NCBI RefSeq assembly: GCF_000016645.1
Contig: NC_009441.1
Location: 3,844,001-3,908,000 of the forward strand
Direction: 5' to 3'
DNA length: 64,000 bases
Source: Flavobacterium johnsoniae UW101
Lineage (GTDB): Bacteria; Bacteroidota; Bacteroidia; Flavobacteriales; Flavobacteriaceae
Positions within the stretch are counted from its first letter, which is position 1. Each line of letters opens with the position of its first letter. The notes under the pieces are model-generated. The model did no database searches. It saw only the letters and a list, made by a program, of their open reading frames with translations, and had not been told where the DNA came from. This document shows, piece after piece, positions 29,301 to 38,629 of this stretch. A program made the translations under genes and the position numbers.

Positions 29301-31620
29301 GTTTTTTTCCTGCTTCTATATCAGTATCAATCTGCGATGTAAATACAAGAATTGCATTTTTAGTTAATTTATCTTTAGATAGAAAATATTCTATTTTAGA
29401 ACCTTTAGTTAAAACTGCAAACCCTTGATTGGTAATCGAAGTTGTTATTTCAATTGTATCTTCTCCATTGGCTTGAGCAACTGTTTTAACCGAATTGACA
29501 ACAGCATCTGGTTTGTTTTGATCTGTAACCAGAATCCAGGCAAATCCTGAACTGAAAGTTTCGGCTTCGGCCTGAATACGCGCGGTTTGGTCTCCCGTTT
29601 TCAATGGATCAATAATCGTATTAATTTCTACCTCAACACTTTCTTGTCCTACCGGAATTGAAATTTCTGCCGGAATTGAAACGATTGTAGGAGAATCAGA
29701 TGATAACTTTACTAAAATGGCTTTAGAAGTATCAACCGTATTTCTTGAAATCGTAATTTTTGCTGCTTTTTGTACTCCGGCTTTTACTGTTGCCGGATTG
29801 GCTTTTACAATTAAGGCTGGTCCGTTGCTGTCCAGAATCGTAATGTCTTTACCGGCACTGCTTCCTTCTCCTGCCGGAAAGCTGCAGTTACAAGCTGAAG
29901 AATAAACCTCTGCGGTTACATTAACCACTTTTGTTCCGTCTACAATGCCATTGTTTACAGCTCCAATATTAAACCTTTTTGAATTTACATTGGCTGGAAA
30001 ATCAATAACATCCGGAAGAATCAATGCATTGGCAATACTTGCTTTTAAGCGTACTGCAGTGCTGATTTCTGATTTATTAATTCGTTTTAATGTGGCATAA
30101 GTTGCATAAACGCCATCGCTCTTTGAAATGGTCTGCGGTGCAATTTCCAATTCAAAAGCCGGAACATTTGAGCTTTTTAAAATAACTTCTGTATTTCCTG
30201 CCTGAAATCCTTCTGCCCTCAAAATTAGTTTTCCAGTTACCGTTTGTTCAGGAACTTTATTGTTTTTTACTGTTATCGTAAACGAAGTTGTTTTGCTTCC
30301 TACAGGAAGCGTAACTTCTGCCGGAACGGTCCAGCGAGAGCTTTGATCTGCTGTTATGGTAAATTTTACATCTTTTGTTTTAGCAAAACCGGTTTCTAAA
30401 GTAACCGTAATTGTTTCGCCGTCTGTTGCTGTAATTTTAGACGGAGTTAAAGTAATCGTTGAAAATTCGTTATCAATAATTTCAATAGCATCTGAAACGG
30501 CAGGATACTCATTTCCTGAAATAGTTAAAGATACCGTTCTGTTTCCGTCGTTATCTGAATTGTCAATTGGTTTAATATAAAAAACAACCGACGACTGGTC
30601 TTTTACTATTTTTACCGATGCATCAAACTGAAGCTGTGAAGTCAGAGAAGCTGCTAAAGTATAGGTTTTATCACTGCTTCTGTCACCGCTTTGCGTCAGC
30701 GTTGCTCTGATAACTTCATTTGAATTTTCATCAATAGTTTTTTTATCTAAAGTTAAAAACAAACGCTTTTCAAGTAAAATTGAACTTGCCGCAGTAACTT
30801 TATTATTTGCTTTTAAAGACTCTGGTTCTTTTACTGCGGTATTTGCTATAATATTAATTTTAACTTTAACGTTTCCTTCAATCCCTAAAACTTTCGGAAG
30901 GTTAAATACTGCATTTCGGCTTATTGATTTTTGTTTATCTAAATCTTCATTATAAGATACCGTTCCCAGATTGTATTCTAATCCGGTTTGATCAGAAACA
31001 ATACTTACCTGCTCGATCCATCCGCCAGAAGCAATACGATCTCCAATATTGTCAACTTTCCATGAAACATTAATTTTCCCATCAGGAGTAATGTTAGATT
31101 CGGCTGTAGTGATTCCGGAAATCGTTAAATCCGGATATTGTGCATTTGCGATTGTCAGTTTTCCGTTTACGTGATTTGAACCAATGTCAACTGCATTTTT
31201 AGAACTTAAAACAACACCAGATAAATCTAAATTGTGTGTTTGTCCCGATGTATAATTTAACGGGATTTCGATTGGAATTTCTAATAAAGCACCGCTGTTT
31301 CCTTTAAAAGATGTGCTTGTAAGCGACAAAACTATAAAGTGATAATTTCGCGGATTATTCTTTTCGATATTGACATAAATGGCATGATCGCCTTTACGGC
31401 TTTCGATAATTTTAGTGTCTTTTTCGCTTACAATTAATCCCTGCGGAACAGTCAGCGTAAACTCAGCTCCTACTACTTCATCGGCATTAGCCAAATCAAT
31501 TACAACAGCTGATTTTTCGCCAGGCCCGGCAGATACATTTAATACTTTTAAACTATTCTGCGCCTGCATGAATGTTCCTAAAAATAGCAAGATAAAGACC
31601 AAAAAAGGTTTTATTTTCAT
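23362..31620 (-). CDS. Giant multidomain secreted protein with CARDB/Ig-like repeats and T9SS sorting domain
   Basis: The chosen start (ATG at 31620) gives a clean signal peptide, MKIKPFLVFILLFLGTFMQA; an ATG eight codons upstream is possible. The mature chain is about 2,730 residues and appears to be a string of beta-sandwich domains. It has CARDB-like units (PDLTISGITTAESNITPDGK and a second at PDAVVNSVKTVA), Calx-beta/Ig-like units and a carboxypeptidase-regulatory-like unit (DDNGIFTTPQIPEGYYTVTV). A central helical part with several cysteines (about 1350-1600) is followed by more Ig-like units. The last 80 residues are a type A T9SS domain (FFISPVPNDGNFTL, then ASGVYFLILQN and a Lys-rich end). 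It should be exported by T9SS and surface-attached or released. It begins 34 bp after the LRR gene stop, so it is co-transcribed. A role in adhesion or matrix is inferred. Confidence 0.85.
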   Translation of the reverse strand: MKIKPFLVFILLFLGTFMQAQNSLKVLNVSAGPGEKSAVVIDLANADEVVGAEFTLTVPQGLIVSEKDTKIIESRKGDHAIYVNIEKNNPRNYHFIVLSLTSTSFKGNSGALLEIPIEIPLNYTSGQTHNLDLSGVVLSSKNAVDIGSNHVNGKLTIANAQYPDLTISGITTAESNITPDGKINVSWKVDNIGDRIASGGWIEQVSIVSDQTGLEYNLGTVSYNEDLDKQKSISRNAVFNLPKVLGIEGNVKVKINIIANTAVKEPESLKANNKVTAASSILLEKRLFLTLDKKTIDENSNEVIRATLTQSGDRSSDKTYTLAASLTSQLQFDASVKIVKDQSSVVFYIKPIDNSDNDGNRTVSLTISGNEYPAVSDAIEIIDNEFSTITLTPSKITATDGETITVTLETGFAKTKDVKFTITADQSSRWTVPAEVTLPVGSKTTSFTITVKNNKVPEQTVTGKLILRAEGFQAGNTEVILKSSNVPAFELEIAPQTISKSDGVYATYATLKRINKSEISTAVRLKASIANALILPDVIDFPANVNSKRFNIGAVNNGIVDGTKVVNVTAEVYSSACNCSFPAGEGSSAGKDITILDSNGPALIVKANPATVKAGVQKAAKITISRNTVDTSKAILVKLSSDSPTIVSIPAEISIPVGQESVEVEINTIIDPLKTGDQTARIQAEAETFSSGFAWILVTDQNKPDAVVNSVKTVAQANGEDTIEITTSITNQGFAVLTKGSKIEYFLSKDKLTKNAILVFTSQIDTDIEAGKKLDLVKSIKLPQQAGDYYLVAAVNSDQKLNELSYTNNEAYSAIKLFSSYSATSTVSKPIYKSGELVAITGSAKMANNSPAVNKEVEIIVASGSFTRSFKVKTNASGNFAYDFEPLQAESGHYTVSAGYPGTQNAVQAEFDIVGFEWMNKPSDYLKWEVVTKVPYKGEFVLKNNSKTPLTNIKIELPADAGFTVQTDALTLASGQEAVLSYTILAETASAEQKYYEINFNVTSNEGAKLPVLAYYHAKAQTPKLLANPVSINTTMIKGSSRLYEVTVSNTGAIDAEKVKVDVPNLEWMKLKSAAVIDKIAPNESVKIILELAPTDKQQLNVPLSGNLALNPLNGGGVSIPFKIETVSEATGSLLIDVVDEYTYNTEKAPHVKGAKVVVRHPFSGAVVAEGFSDDNGIFTTPQIPEGYYTVTVTADKHASYQNNLLVDPGKVTNQRVFISYQAVSYEWVVKPTEIADEYQSDLVVKFETNVPKPVIVIDIDNPVLDLNTGESRMSYATVTNHGLIALSNVTFNVDSQGDYKFKLMIDKVDVLNAKSTIIVPILITRPASTGKSAAAGQNCNYNLITKGTYVCETEQNLAAFQPYYVITCTTPTTPVVGGVPNFNGGGFGPLIPIGTAIGNIITELPTICTNPCITSTISAAMGCTPFVPLTLASCLLSLATVDNDVINITLALGSCIPGNVGCYFGLASMAKTCIEQFMSGKSTQNSFLQSKYEDFQAMADAETALTNRIKAYLGNDRLLESPNFQNFMKETASNLDAGKPFSASDIALIKTNLSGTDITSQEIDSFCNRWNTTLEAWGKNIKAPNAEYPNIINKNDIENYDRTRKALVELTAKRGFVSAAELYQNDLKEMEEYGKELASKSSVCASVTVKFSQKITMTREAFEGTLTLNNGSDANTIKDLNLDLLIRDEAGNDMTHLFQINRDAFLSGTGLVGPNSSQSGTVIFIPTKEAAPTVAKSYSFGGTLSYLDPNTSERVTVQLYPVTLEVNPSPDLVMHYFMQRDILGDDPLTDKIEPIVPAEMALLIKNEGYGVAKNVQVESVQPEIIENKKGLLIDFEIIGSNFNNEPKQLGLLNVDFGNIEPQKSALGQWWFTSTLLGHFVEYDLKIKHLSSYGNKNLSLIKASYVHELIKSVKAYGAGQDNINDFLVNDIVDANDTPDAIYYSNGESDEVYKVAAGTVSNTISPSLLTTTLTMNSSKTGWNYGNTADPGSDKYKLERVVRISDNLELPIENFWQTHVTLKDGLEPKYENKLHFLDKISGLERYTLYYTVINTNVPKVVSFESLPSTTTKPVESVQVNFNKAINPATFTAQNVTLIHQGTKVPFNDSFIGKVNDSTYVLNIKTLSLASGYYELTVQCAGIKDLEDNEGVEGKSVSWIQIIGELGIVQFKTDQIEAQAVNSVEIQFNKFVKPVQFTKDKLTLNGKALDNVSIVTEDNLKYTIVGLNEYNKENGQYELAVDLPSIKAEDNTFGLVVQTQKWKVDISIPEIDAFTPKYQGAVHSQNVTDVVITLNKPISSFDKNWVTLYKGSVNLNANLNVTKQDDLHYLISGLGDYTQAEGGYKIVVDQTSFKDLSGNFGTGNSSTMWEVKFGKPSAPSNLRITPDRGTSATDNITSGNDLSIALTTNGNKQTVELYAVTPTGKTLVSKQNQETAKEVLIPIKGYIGKNTFEAIVYDEFGNASDASRVEVYIDIVDLNCTVTPLSSANSDCSEKDIIKVEFADEIIASALTKNDIIVKSGGISVSNENITLTKVSDKEFEIGNIEKFAGDHSFGIDLTKLNKKSSGLQGKGIVSANVEVGLNNTADITGDILITNDNTTVTYTATQSMQAYTWNVTGGEIIDQSNNTVIIKWTEKGTQTLSLNYLTQASCSKTTSLEVKVDTTLSVDNPVSGKNGFFISPVPNDGNFTLHLNGDEGTFDLVIFDANGKAVYKQPKLEINSNFSKEIKTHLRASGVYFLILQNADKSYKAKFLIK

Positions 31621-31654
31621 TGTTTTCAATTCGTTAGATATCATTTTGGTGAGT

Positions 31655-34600
31655 TTATTGTATTAACATTTTTCCTTTAAAAATGGCAGGTTTTGCTCCA
31701 TTTTGTATTTCGATGGTATAGAAATAGATTCCCGATGCAAGATCTCTTCGCTGAAAAGTAAATTCATGATTTCCTTGTGATGCATCAAGATCAGACTGTA
31801 TGTAAACAGTTCTTCCGGTTGTATCAAAAACTTTTAGTGTCGCTTTGTCTTCATTTTCAGGTAAATGATATTGAATTACAGTTTGATCCGTAAATGGATT
31901 TGGATAATTTGAAAGCGCAATTGCATTGTCTTTATTACTATCGTCAACACCCAAATTTTTAGAAATTTTATAGGTCAATGCGTTTGCCTCTGTATTTGAA
32001 ATCACGGCAGATAAAATTTCTGTTTGAGCTGATACTTTTGCAATAGCTTGTTTTCGTGAAAGTGATTTATCCATAGAGAAACCTACAATGCTAATTTCGC
32101 CCTGACGTTCTGCGACTGAAACCGTATAACCCAAACCAGAAAGAAGCTCTTCTGTCTGTGCTTTGCTGCCGCCTTTTAAACGAATATCAAATGCTGCTGT
32201 CGAAACCGACTGATTGTCGATAAAAAGCGTATTATCTTCAATACTTAAAACAACATCTTCATTGTCCGTAAAAGCCATACGTTTTGCGCTTGCAGGATTT
32301 TCAAGTGTTCCGGACTGGATTTTATTAATCAATGAAATAATATCCAGTACGTTTAGGTTTTTATCCTTATTGATATCTGCCGCACCATAATTAAAGAATT
32401 TTGGTTTTTGGCTTAATGTATAATTCAAAGTCGATTGAATATCCAGAATATTTACAATTCCGTCTAAATTAGAATCTCCTTCTCTGTACGTTATGGTATA
32501 CGTTAGTACACTGTTTCTGGCAGATCCGGCGATTTGTCTTAATTCTAAAGTCTGGTTGTTTGGCACATTCCATTCGCTTAAAATATTGGTCAGTTTAATG
32601 CCGTCTTCAGGAACTGTAACCATTTGGAAATAATCCTTCAAAGTCATGTTATACGACTGAGTGGCATTAAAAATCGAATTGGTATGATCGTAACGGTTGA
32701 TTTTTTGATCTTTTAAAACAGCATTTAATGTTAAAGGCAGTTCTCCCAAATTAATTTTCTGACGGTCAATTTTAAAATTCACTGCTGGTAAAAACGCAGC
32801 ATCAATTCCCGTCAGTTCGTTTTCTGAAAGGTCAACTGTTTTTAGCTTGGTTATTTTTGATACACTTTCAGGGATTGTTCCTGTTAGTTTATTTTTAGCC
32901 AGATTTAGGTTTTGCAGTTCGCTGAATTTTCCAATTTCCGGGCTGATATTTCCGGTTAAGTTGTTATCAGGAAGATTAATAGATATTACGTGTCCGTCGT
33001 TTGTCGTTACACCTTTCCATTTCTTTTCATGAAGATTGTTTGATGATGTATCCCAGACTTCTTTCCATCCTGTTCCGCCTGCGCTTTGGAAAAATGCCAC
33101 TAAAGCATCATATTCTTCGGCAATTAAAGGCGTTTCAGAACCATCGGCAATTCCTTTAAATTGAACATAAGTTCCCTGCGAAGTTCCGTTTTTCTGCCAA
33201 ATTGCAATTTTTGCACCCGCAGGTATACCCGCCACAGAAATATTTGGGAATGTTATGGTATTACCTGAAACTGTGGCTTCAGAAATTTTGAAATTATTAG
33301 CCTGCAGTTCAAACTGGTATTGTCCTGAATAATCCTGAGTGGTTTCATTATAAGTTGTAATTGCTGGAAGATCTACAACTATTTCGTCGCCTTTTAAATA
33401 AAGATATTCATCTTTGGCAATAACCTGTCCTCTTAAATTAATGTAAACTTTAGCCAGATCGTAAGTAAATGGTCTTTCTAAAGCATCAAAACCATTGTTT
33501 GAAAGATCAATTTGTTCGATATTTTCGAAATCATTGAAATGCCCCGGAATTGTTCCTTTGAAAGTATTTCCTGCAATTGAAAGTTTTTTCAATCCTGAAA
33601 TTCCCGATAAAACCGGCAGTGTTCCTGTAAATTTGTTCGATTGTAAATTAAGTGTTTTTAAACTGGTCAGCCTTCCTAAATCAGACGGCAGAGCCCCTTC
33701 AATGGCATTCGACTGCAGGTTTAAAGTCTCTAAATGCGTTAAATCAGACAACTCAGCAGGAAGCGATCCTGATAGATTATTGGCAGATAAACTCAACGAA
33801 ACAACGTGTCCGTCTTTTGTTCCAACTCCGTACCAGCTTATTTCATGAAGTTTATTTTGCGAAATATCCCATTTCTGAGTCCACTGTGTTCCGTTTGTAC
33901 TCGCGTAGATTTTTTTCAAAATCTCAAATTCTTCATCTGTTAATGGTTTTCCAAAAACTACCTGAGTATAATTAATAGTAGTTTGCTGTGCTGTACCATC
34001 ATTCTGCTGAATGCTGATTTTGTCAGTTAGTTTAATTCCAAATAAAGCTATGTCTTTGAAGATTAATTTTCCTTCGCTGTTAGAATAATTTGAGGCTTTA
34101 TTAACACCATTAATGTAAAGTGTAAAATAGTTTTTATTATTAATAACACCGCCATTAGTATTAAACAAAAAAGTTGATAAAACCGGCAGGTTTATAACCA
34201 GTTCGTTTGCTCCTACCTCGATAGTTGGAATTGTAATGGTTTGATAACTAAAATCTACTGTTTTTAAAAGAGGTAAATGTGCCAGGGCTTCATCTGCATC
34301 TTCAATGTTATTATTACTTAAATACAACGTTTTTAATGACTGCAGTTTGCTCCATGACGATGGAATAACACCTTTTAACCTTGTATATCTAAGATCTAAA
34401 ATCTCTAAAGATTCAAGGCCTGAAATAATTCCTAAATCAGTTGTGCTTAGATTTTTTGTATAATTTCCTCCAAATAAAGAAAGGTTTTTTAAATATTTTA
34501 AATTGGCAAACGATGCCGGAATTGCTCCGGAAACATTCGAATTATTGTTTAGGTTTAATCCTGTAATATGTCCGTTTTGAATACTTACGCCATACCACGC

Positions 34601-37600
34601 TCCTTCATGCAGATTGTTTTCTGCCGTTACCCATTTATTGTTCCAGTTTGCCCCATTCATGGCATTATAGAAATCTACCAAAGCCTGATATTCTGCATCT
34701 GGAATTTTTGGCTGATCTACTTTTACGTTGGTAAAATAGACACTAGAGTAGTTTGGAGAAGCTTCAGATCCTTCATAAGGCTGATATAAATACAATTCAT
34801 CTCCGGTTTTTAAAGTTGCCAGATAATCTGCCGGAATTGTAATTGTTCCATCGCTGGCAACTGTAATATTACTTCCTATCTGCTCACCTTTTACATACAA
34901 TCTAAAGGGTCTTTGAGCAGAAAAATCGTTGCTTGATTTATTGTAAAGAATAGTGCTTGGAAGATTGCTCACTTTAACATCGGTTCCTTCATATAAAAAG
35001 TTCTCAACGCTTAAAGTCTGATAATTTAAATTCAAGCTTACGCGGTTTGTCAACATTCCCTGAATTACGCCAACTTTATTATTCGATAAATTCAGACTCG
35101 TTAAAGCTGTGTTTTTTTCCAAATCTTTAATAAGCACTTCAATTTTATTATACGATAAATCTAAAGTTTTTAAAGAAGCCAGATTTCCTGTCGAAGCCGG
35201 AATTACTTTTATTTCGTTTGAAGCCAAATCGACTGTTACCAGACTTTCCATTCCTCCAAAATCTTCCGGCAAAGCCGTAAGTGCGTTGTAGCCCAGATAA
35301 AGTGTATTTACCTTTTTTAATTTGTTCCATGAAGCAGGAATATCACCTTTAATTTTGGTATATCTTAAATCTAAATATTCCAGGTTTTCAAGTTCAGATA
35401 AAACTGCCAAGTCTGTGGTATTAAAATCTTTGCTGTAACTTCCGCCGTAAAGAGATAAAGTTTTAAGATATTTTAAATCTTTAATCGAAGCCGGAATCGC
35501 TCCTCTTACTGAACTGTTATTGTTAAGGTTAAGTCCTGAGATATGTCCGTTTTCAATACTTACGCCATACCATGCACCTTCATGAAGATTGTTTTCGGCA
35601 ACATTCCATTTATTTGTCCAGTTTGTACCATTCATAACAGTATAAAAATCAACTAATGCCTGATATTCTTCATCCGGAATTTTTGGCTGGTCTACTTTTA
35701 CATTTACAAAGTTGATTCTTGAATAATTAGTAACACTTCCGTTATAATAATCATAAGGCTGATACAAATAAAACAAATCGCCGGTTTTAATAGACGATAA
35801 ATAAGATGCCGGAATTACAATGCTTCCGTCTTCGTCTGCAGTAATTGTACTGCCCACCTGATTTCCTCCTACATATACCGAAAAGGTTCTTCTGGCTGTA
35901 AAATCGTTGTTTGTTCTGTTGTAATAAACAGGATTAGGCAGTGTTTCGACTTTTAAATCTACGCCGGTATAAATTAGTCCTTCTACATTTATATTTTGAT
36001 AATGAAGATTTAGACTTACATTACTGTTTAGCAATGCTTTGACATCTTTTATATTATTACTTTGAAGATTTAAAGTTCTAAGCGTGCTAATGTTTTCCAA
36101 TTCTTTTATAAGAACTTCTATCTGGTTATCTGATAATTCTAAAGTTACAAGTTTAGTCAGATTACCTATAGAAACCGGAATGCTTTTTAACTGGTTGCCT
36201 TGTACTCCAAGAGTTACAAGACTTTCCATAGCATCAATATTTTCTGGTAAAGCAGTTAAAGTATTATAACCTAAATAGGCTGTTTTTAGTTTTTTCAGTT
36301 TATTCCATGAAGCCGGAATATCGCCTTTTACTTTGCTGTATTGAAGATCTAAAGTTTCTAAAGATTCTAATTCAGAAAAAACGTTTAAATCGGTTGTGCT
36401 TAAATTTTTGCTGTAGCTTCCTGCATAAAATGAAAGATTTTTTAAATATTTAAGATTTCCTATAGAAGCCGGAACTGTTCCTGAAACGTTCCAGGTATTA
36501 TTAAAACTTAATCCTGTAATATGTCCGTTTTCAATGCTCACGCCATACCAAGCTCCTTCATGCAGATTATTTGATGAAACATCCCATTTGTTGTTCCAGT
36601 TTGCACCTCCCATGGCATTGTAAATATCAACCAAAGCCTGATATTCTGCATCCGGGATTTGTGGCTGCTCTACTTTTACATTTACAAAATTGATTCTTGA
36701 ATAATGGGCAGTACCTCCTTCGTTATAATCGTAATTTTGATACAAATAAAACTGATCTCCTGTTCTTATTGAAGATAAATAAGATGCCGGAATTATAACA
36801 CTGCCGTCTGCCGCTGCCGTGATAAGATTTCCTACCTGATTTCCTCCCACGTATACATAGTAGTTTCTTCTGGAAGAAAAATCATTTTTGGTTCTGTTGT
36901 AATACGTTGTATTTGGCAGTGTTTCTATTTTTAAATCAGAACCTGTGTAAATAATGCCTTCAACATTTATGTTTTGAGAAGTAAGATTTAAATTAACCGT
37001 ACTGCTTAACAACGCAGAAACAACCGATATACTGTTGCTGTTAATGTTTAATGTTCTTAATGTATTTACATTTTCCAGTTCTTTTACTAATGTCGTAATC
37101 TGGTTGTAGGATAAATTCAAGGTAACCAGATTCGCGAGATTTCCTACTGAAGCAGGAATCGATTTTATCTGGTTGTTGTTTGCCTCTAATGTAACTAAGC
37201 TTTCTATTTCGCCCAATTCTTCAGGCAGTCCTGCAATAGTGTTACCAGATATAATGATGGTTTTTAGTTTTTTTAATTTACTCCATGAAGACGGAATTGC
37301 ACTCGAAATTCTGCAATATTCTAAATTTAATGTTTCAAGCGATTGCAATTCAGATAAAACGCCTAAATCTGTTGTGCTTAGGTTTTTTGAATAATTTCCA
37401 CCATAAAGCGAAAGATTCTTTAAATACTTTAAATTTCCAAATGAAGCCGGAATTGACCCCGAAACACTGCTTGTATTTCCTAAATCTAAACCTGTAACAT
37501 GTCCGTTTTCGATACTTAAACCTGTCCATGCACCCTGATTCAAATTGTTTTCGTTAATATCCCATTTGTAATTCCAGTTACTGCCGCCCATGGCATTGTA

Positions 37601-38629
37601 AAAATCAACTAATGCCTGATATTCTATTGATGAAACCGCCGGCTGGTTAACCTGTACATTTGTAAAATAAATTCGGCTGTAATTCGATACAGCTCCTGTG
37701 TCATAATCGTATTGCTGATAGAGGTAAACCTCATCACCGTTTTTTAAAGAAGAAAGATAAGATGCCGAAATTGTGATACTTCCGTCGGCAGACATTGCAA
37801 TATTATTGGCAATTTCATATCCTCTCACATAAAGAGCAAATTTTGGTCTGGCGGTAAAATCATTTTTTGTTCTGCTGTACGAAACTACACCAGGCAGATT
37901 GCCTATTTTTAAGTCGGTTCCTCTGTAGGTTATATTTTCAAGACCAAGTGTCTGATACTGTATACTAAGACTTACTATATTAGGCAGTAAAGCTGTAACT
38001 GTGGCAATTTTATTATAAGTTACATTTAAGTTTCTAAGAGCCGTTAAGTTCTCTAATTCTTTAATTAAAGTTGTAATCTGGTTTTGAGAAAGATCAACAG
38101 TTACAAGACTTTCCATCTGCCCAAACCCTGCTGATAATCCAGTAATGTTATTATTACTTAAATAAAGGGTTTGAAGCTTTTTTAATTTTGACCACGATGT
38201 TGGAATTACGCCTTTTAACTTGGTGTATCTTAAATCCAGCGTTTCTAATGCTTCTAATTCTGAAAAAACATTTAAATCTGTCGTGCTGAAATCTTTTGCA
38301 TAACCGCCTCCATACAGAGAAAGCGATTTAAGATATTTCAGATTACCAAATGAAGCTGGAATAGAACCAGAAATGTTACTGGTATTGTTAAGATCGATAG
38401 CAGTAACGTGTCCGTTTTCTACCGTAACGCCATACCAGGCTACTTCATGCAGATTATTTTCTCTCGTATTCCATTTGTTCGTCCAGCTGGCTTCTCCGGT
38501 AGCTTTATAAAAATCTACCAAAGCCTGATATTCTGAATCCGGAATGGGAATATTTAAATTGTTTTTGGCCGATAATAAAGATAGACTGCTAAACAGAAAT
38601 AGCAATCCAATAAGTAGTTTTCTCTTCAT
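31655..38629 (-). CDS. Giant leucine-rich-repeat protein with dockerin-like segment and T9SS sorting domain
   Basis: The 2,324-residue protein has a signal peptide (about 1-21). It has seven modules, each opening with a sentence like EYQALVDFYNAMGG, at residues 33, 336, 662, 988, 1313, 1567 and 1838. A module consists of a helical cap (W...KWD..NNLHEGAWYGV), five to seven leucine-rich repeats of the plant/BspA style (SLVTLDLSYNQI) and a beta domain. Modules 2-4 are each about 326 residues. At 2051-2106 two calcium-loop-like dockerin repeats follow (GDSNLDGIVNILDI, ADINKDKNLNVLDI). Residues 2241-2324 are a type A T9SS domain (NYPNPFTDQT, SGIYFYTI). It is the first gene of the two-gene giant operon. 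It probably binds proteins or polysaccharides at the surface; the partner is unknown. Confidence 0.9.
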   Translation of the reverse strand: MKRKLLIGLLFLFSSLSLLSAKNNLNIPIPDSEYQALVDFYKATGEASWTNKWNTRENNLHEVAWYGVTVENGHVTAIDLNNTSNISGSIPASFGNLKYLKSLSLYGGGYAKDFSTTDLNVFSELEALETLDLRYTKLKGVIPTSWSKLKKLQTLYLSNNNITGLSAGFGQMESLVTVDLSQNQITTLIKELENLTALRNLNVTYNKIATVTALLPNIVSLSIQYQTLGLENITYRGTDLKIGNLPGVVSYSRTKNDFTARPKFALYVRGYEIANNIAMSADGSITISASYLSSLKNGDEVYLYQQYDYDTGAVSNYSRIYFTNVQVNQPAVSSIEYQALVDFYNAMGGSNWNYKWDINENNLNQGAWTGLSIENGHVTGLDLGNTSSVSGSIPASFGNLKYLKNLSLYGGNYSKNLSTTDLGVLSELQSLETLNLEYCRISSAIPSSWSKLKKLKTIIISGNTIAGLPEELGEIESLVTLEANNNQIKSIPASVGNLANLVTLNLSYNQITTLVKELENVNTLRTLNINSNSISVVSALLSSTVNLNLTSQNINVEGIIYTGSDLKIETLPNTTYYNRTKNDFSSRRNYYVYVGGNQVGNLITAAADGSVIIPASYLSSIRTGDQFYLYQNYDYNEGGTAHYSRINFVNVKVEQPQIPDAEYQALVDIYNAMGGANWNNKWDVSSNNLHEGAWYGVSIENGHITGLSFNNTWNVSGTVPASIGNLKYLKNLSFYAGSYSKNLSTTDLNVFSELESLETLDLQYSKVKGDIPASWNKLKKLKTAYLGYNTLTALPENIDAMESLVTLGVQGNQLKSIPVSIGNLTKLVTLELSDNQIEVLIKELENISTLRTLNLQSNNIKDVKALLNSNVSLNLHYQNINVEGLIYTGVDLKVETLPNPVYYNRTNNDFTARRTFSVYVGGNQVGSTITADEDGSIVIPASYLSSIKTGDLFYLYQPYDYYNGSVTNYSRINFVNVKVDQPKIPDEEYQALVDFYTVMNGTNWTNKWNVAENNLHEGAWYGVSIENGHISGLNLNNNSSVRGAIPASIKDLKYLKTLSLYGGSYSKDFNTTDLAVLSELENLEYLDLRYTKIKGDIPASWNKLKKVNTLYLGYNALTALPEDFGGMESLVTVDLASNEIKVIPASTGNLASLKTLDLSYNKIEVLIKDLEKNTALTSLNLSNNKVGVIQGMLTNRVSLNLNYQTLSVENFLYEGTDVKVSNLPSTILYNKSSNDFSAQRPFRLYVKGEQIGSNITVASDGTITIPADYLATLKTGDELYLYQPYEGSEASPNYSSVYFTNVKVDQPKIPDAEYQALVDFYNAMNGANWNNKWVTAENNLHEGAWYGVSIQNGHITGLNLNNNSNVSGAIPASFANLKYLKNLSLFGGNYTKNLSTTDLGIISGLESLEILDLRYTRLKGVIPSSWSKLQSLKTLYLSNNNIEDADEALAHLPLLKTVDFSYQTITIPTIEVGANELVINLPVLSTFLFNTNGGVINNKNYFTLYINGVNKASNYSNSEGKLIFKDIALFGIKLTDKISIQQNDGTAQQTTINYTQVVFGKPLTDEEFEILKKIYASTNGTQWTQKWDISQNKLHEISWYGVGTKDGHVVSLSLSANNLSGSLPAELSDLTHLETLNLQSNAIEGALPSDLGRLTSLKTLNLQSNKFTGTLPVLSGISGLKKLSIAGNTFKGTIPGHFNDFENIEQIDLSNNGFDALERPFTYDLAKVYINLRGQVIAKDEYLYLKGDEIVVDLPAITTYNETTQDYSGQYQFELQANNFKISEATVSGNTITFPNISVAGIPAGAKIAIWQKNGTSQGTYVQFKGIADGSETPLIAEEYDALVAFFQSAGGTGWKEVWDTSSNNLHEKKWKGVTTNDGHVISINLPDNNLTGNISPEIGKFSELQNLNLAKNKLTGTIPESVSKITKLKTVDLSENELTGIDAAFLPAVNFKIDRQKINLGELPLTLNAVLKDQKINRYDHTNSIFNATQSYNMTLKDYFQMVTVPEDGIKLTNILSEWNVPNNQTLELRQIAGSARNSVLTYTITYREGDSNLDGIVNILDIQSTLNYTLSQKPKFFNYGAADINKDKNLNVLDIISLINKIQSGTLENPASAKRMAFTDNEDVVLSIEDNTLFIDNQSVSTAAFDIRLKGGSKAQTEELLSGLGYTVSVAERQGEISIVGFSMDKSLSRKQAIAKVSAQTEILSAVISNTEANALTYKISKNLGVDDSNKDNAIALSNYPNPFTDQTVIQYHLPENEDKATLKVFDTTGRTVYIQSDLDASQGNHEFTFQRRDLASGIYFYTIEIQNGAKPAIFKGKMLIQ
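33932..38540 (-). repeat. Long tandem coding repeats of about 980 bp (LRR modules 1-5)
   Basis: Five similar modules are visible at protein level within the LRR gene. Modules 2, 3 and 4 have almost the same length (326, 326 and 325 residues), module 1 lacks one repeat (303 residues), and module 5 is cut to about 254. DNA sentences such as those coding NNLHEGAWYGVSIENGHI recur in modules 3-5. Such repeats invite unequal recombination and assembly collapse. Confidence 0.85.
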
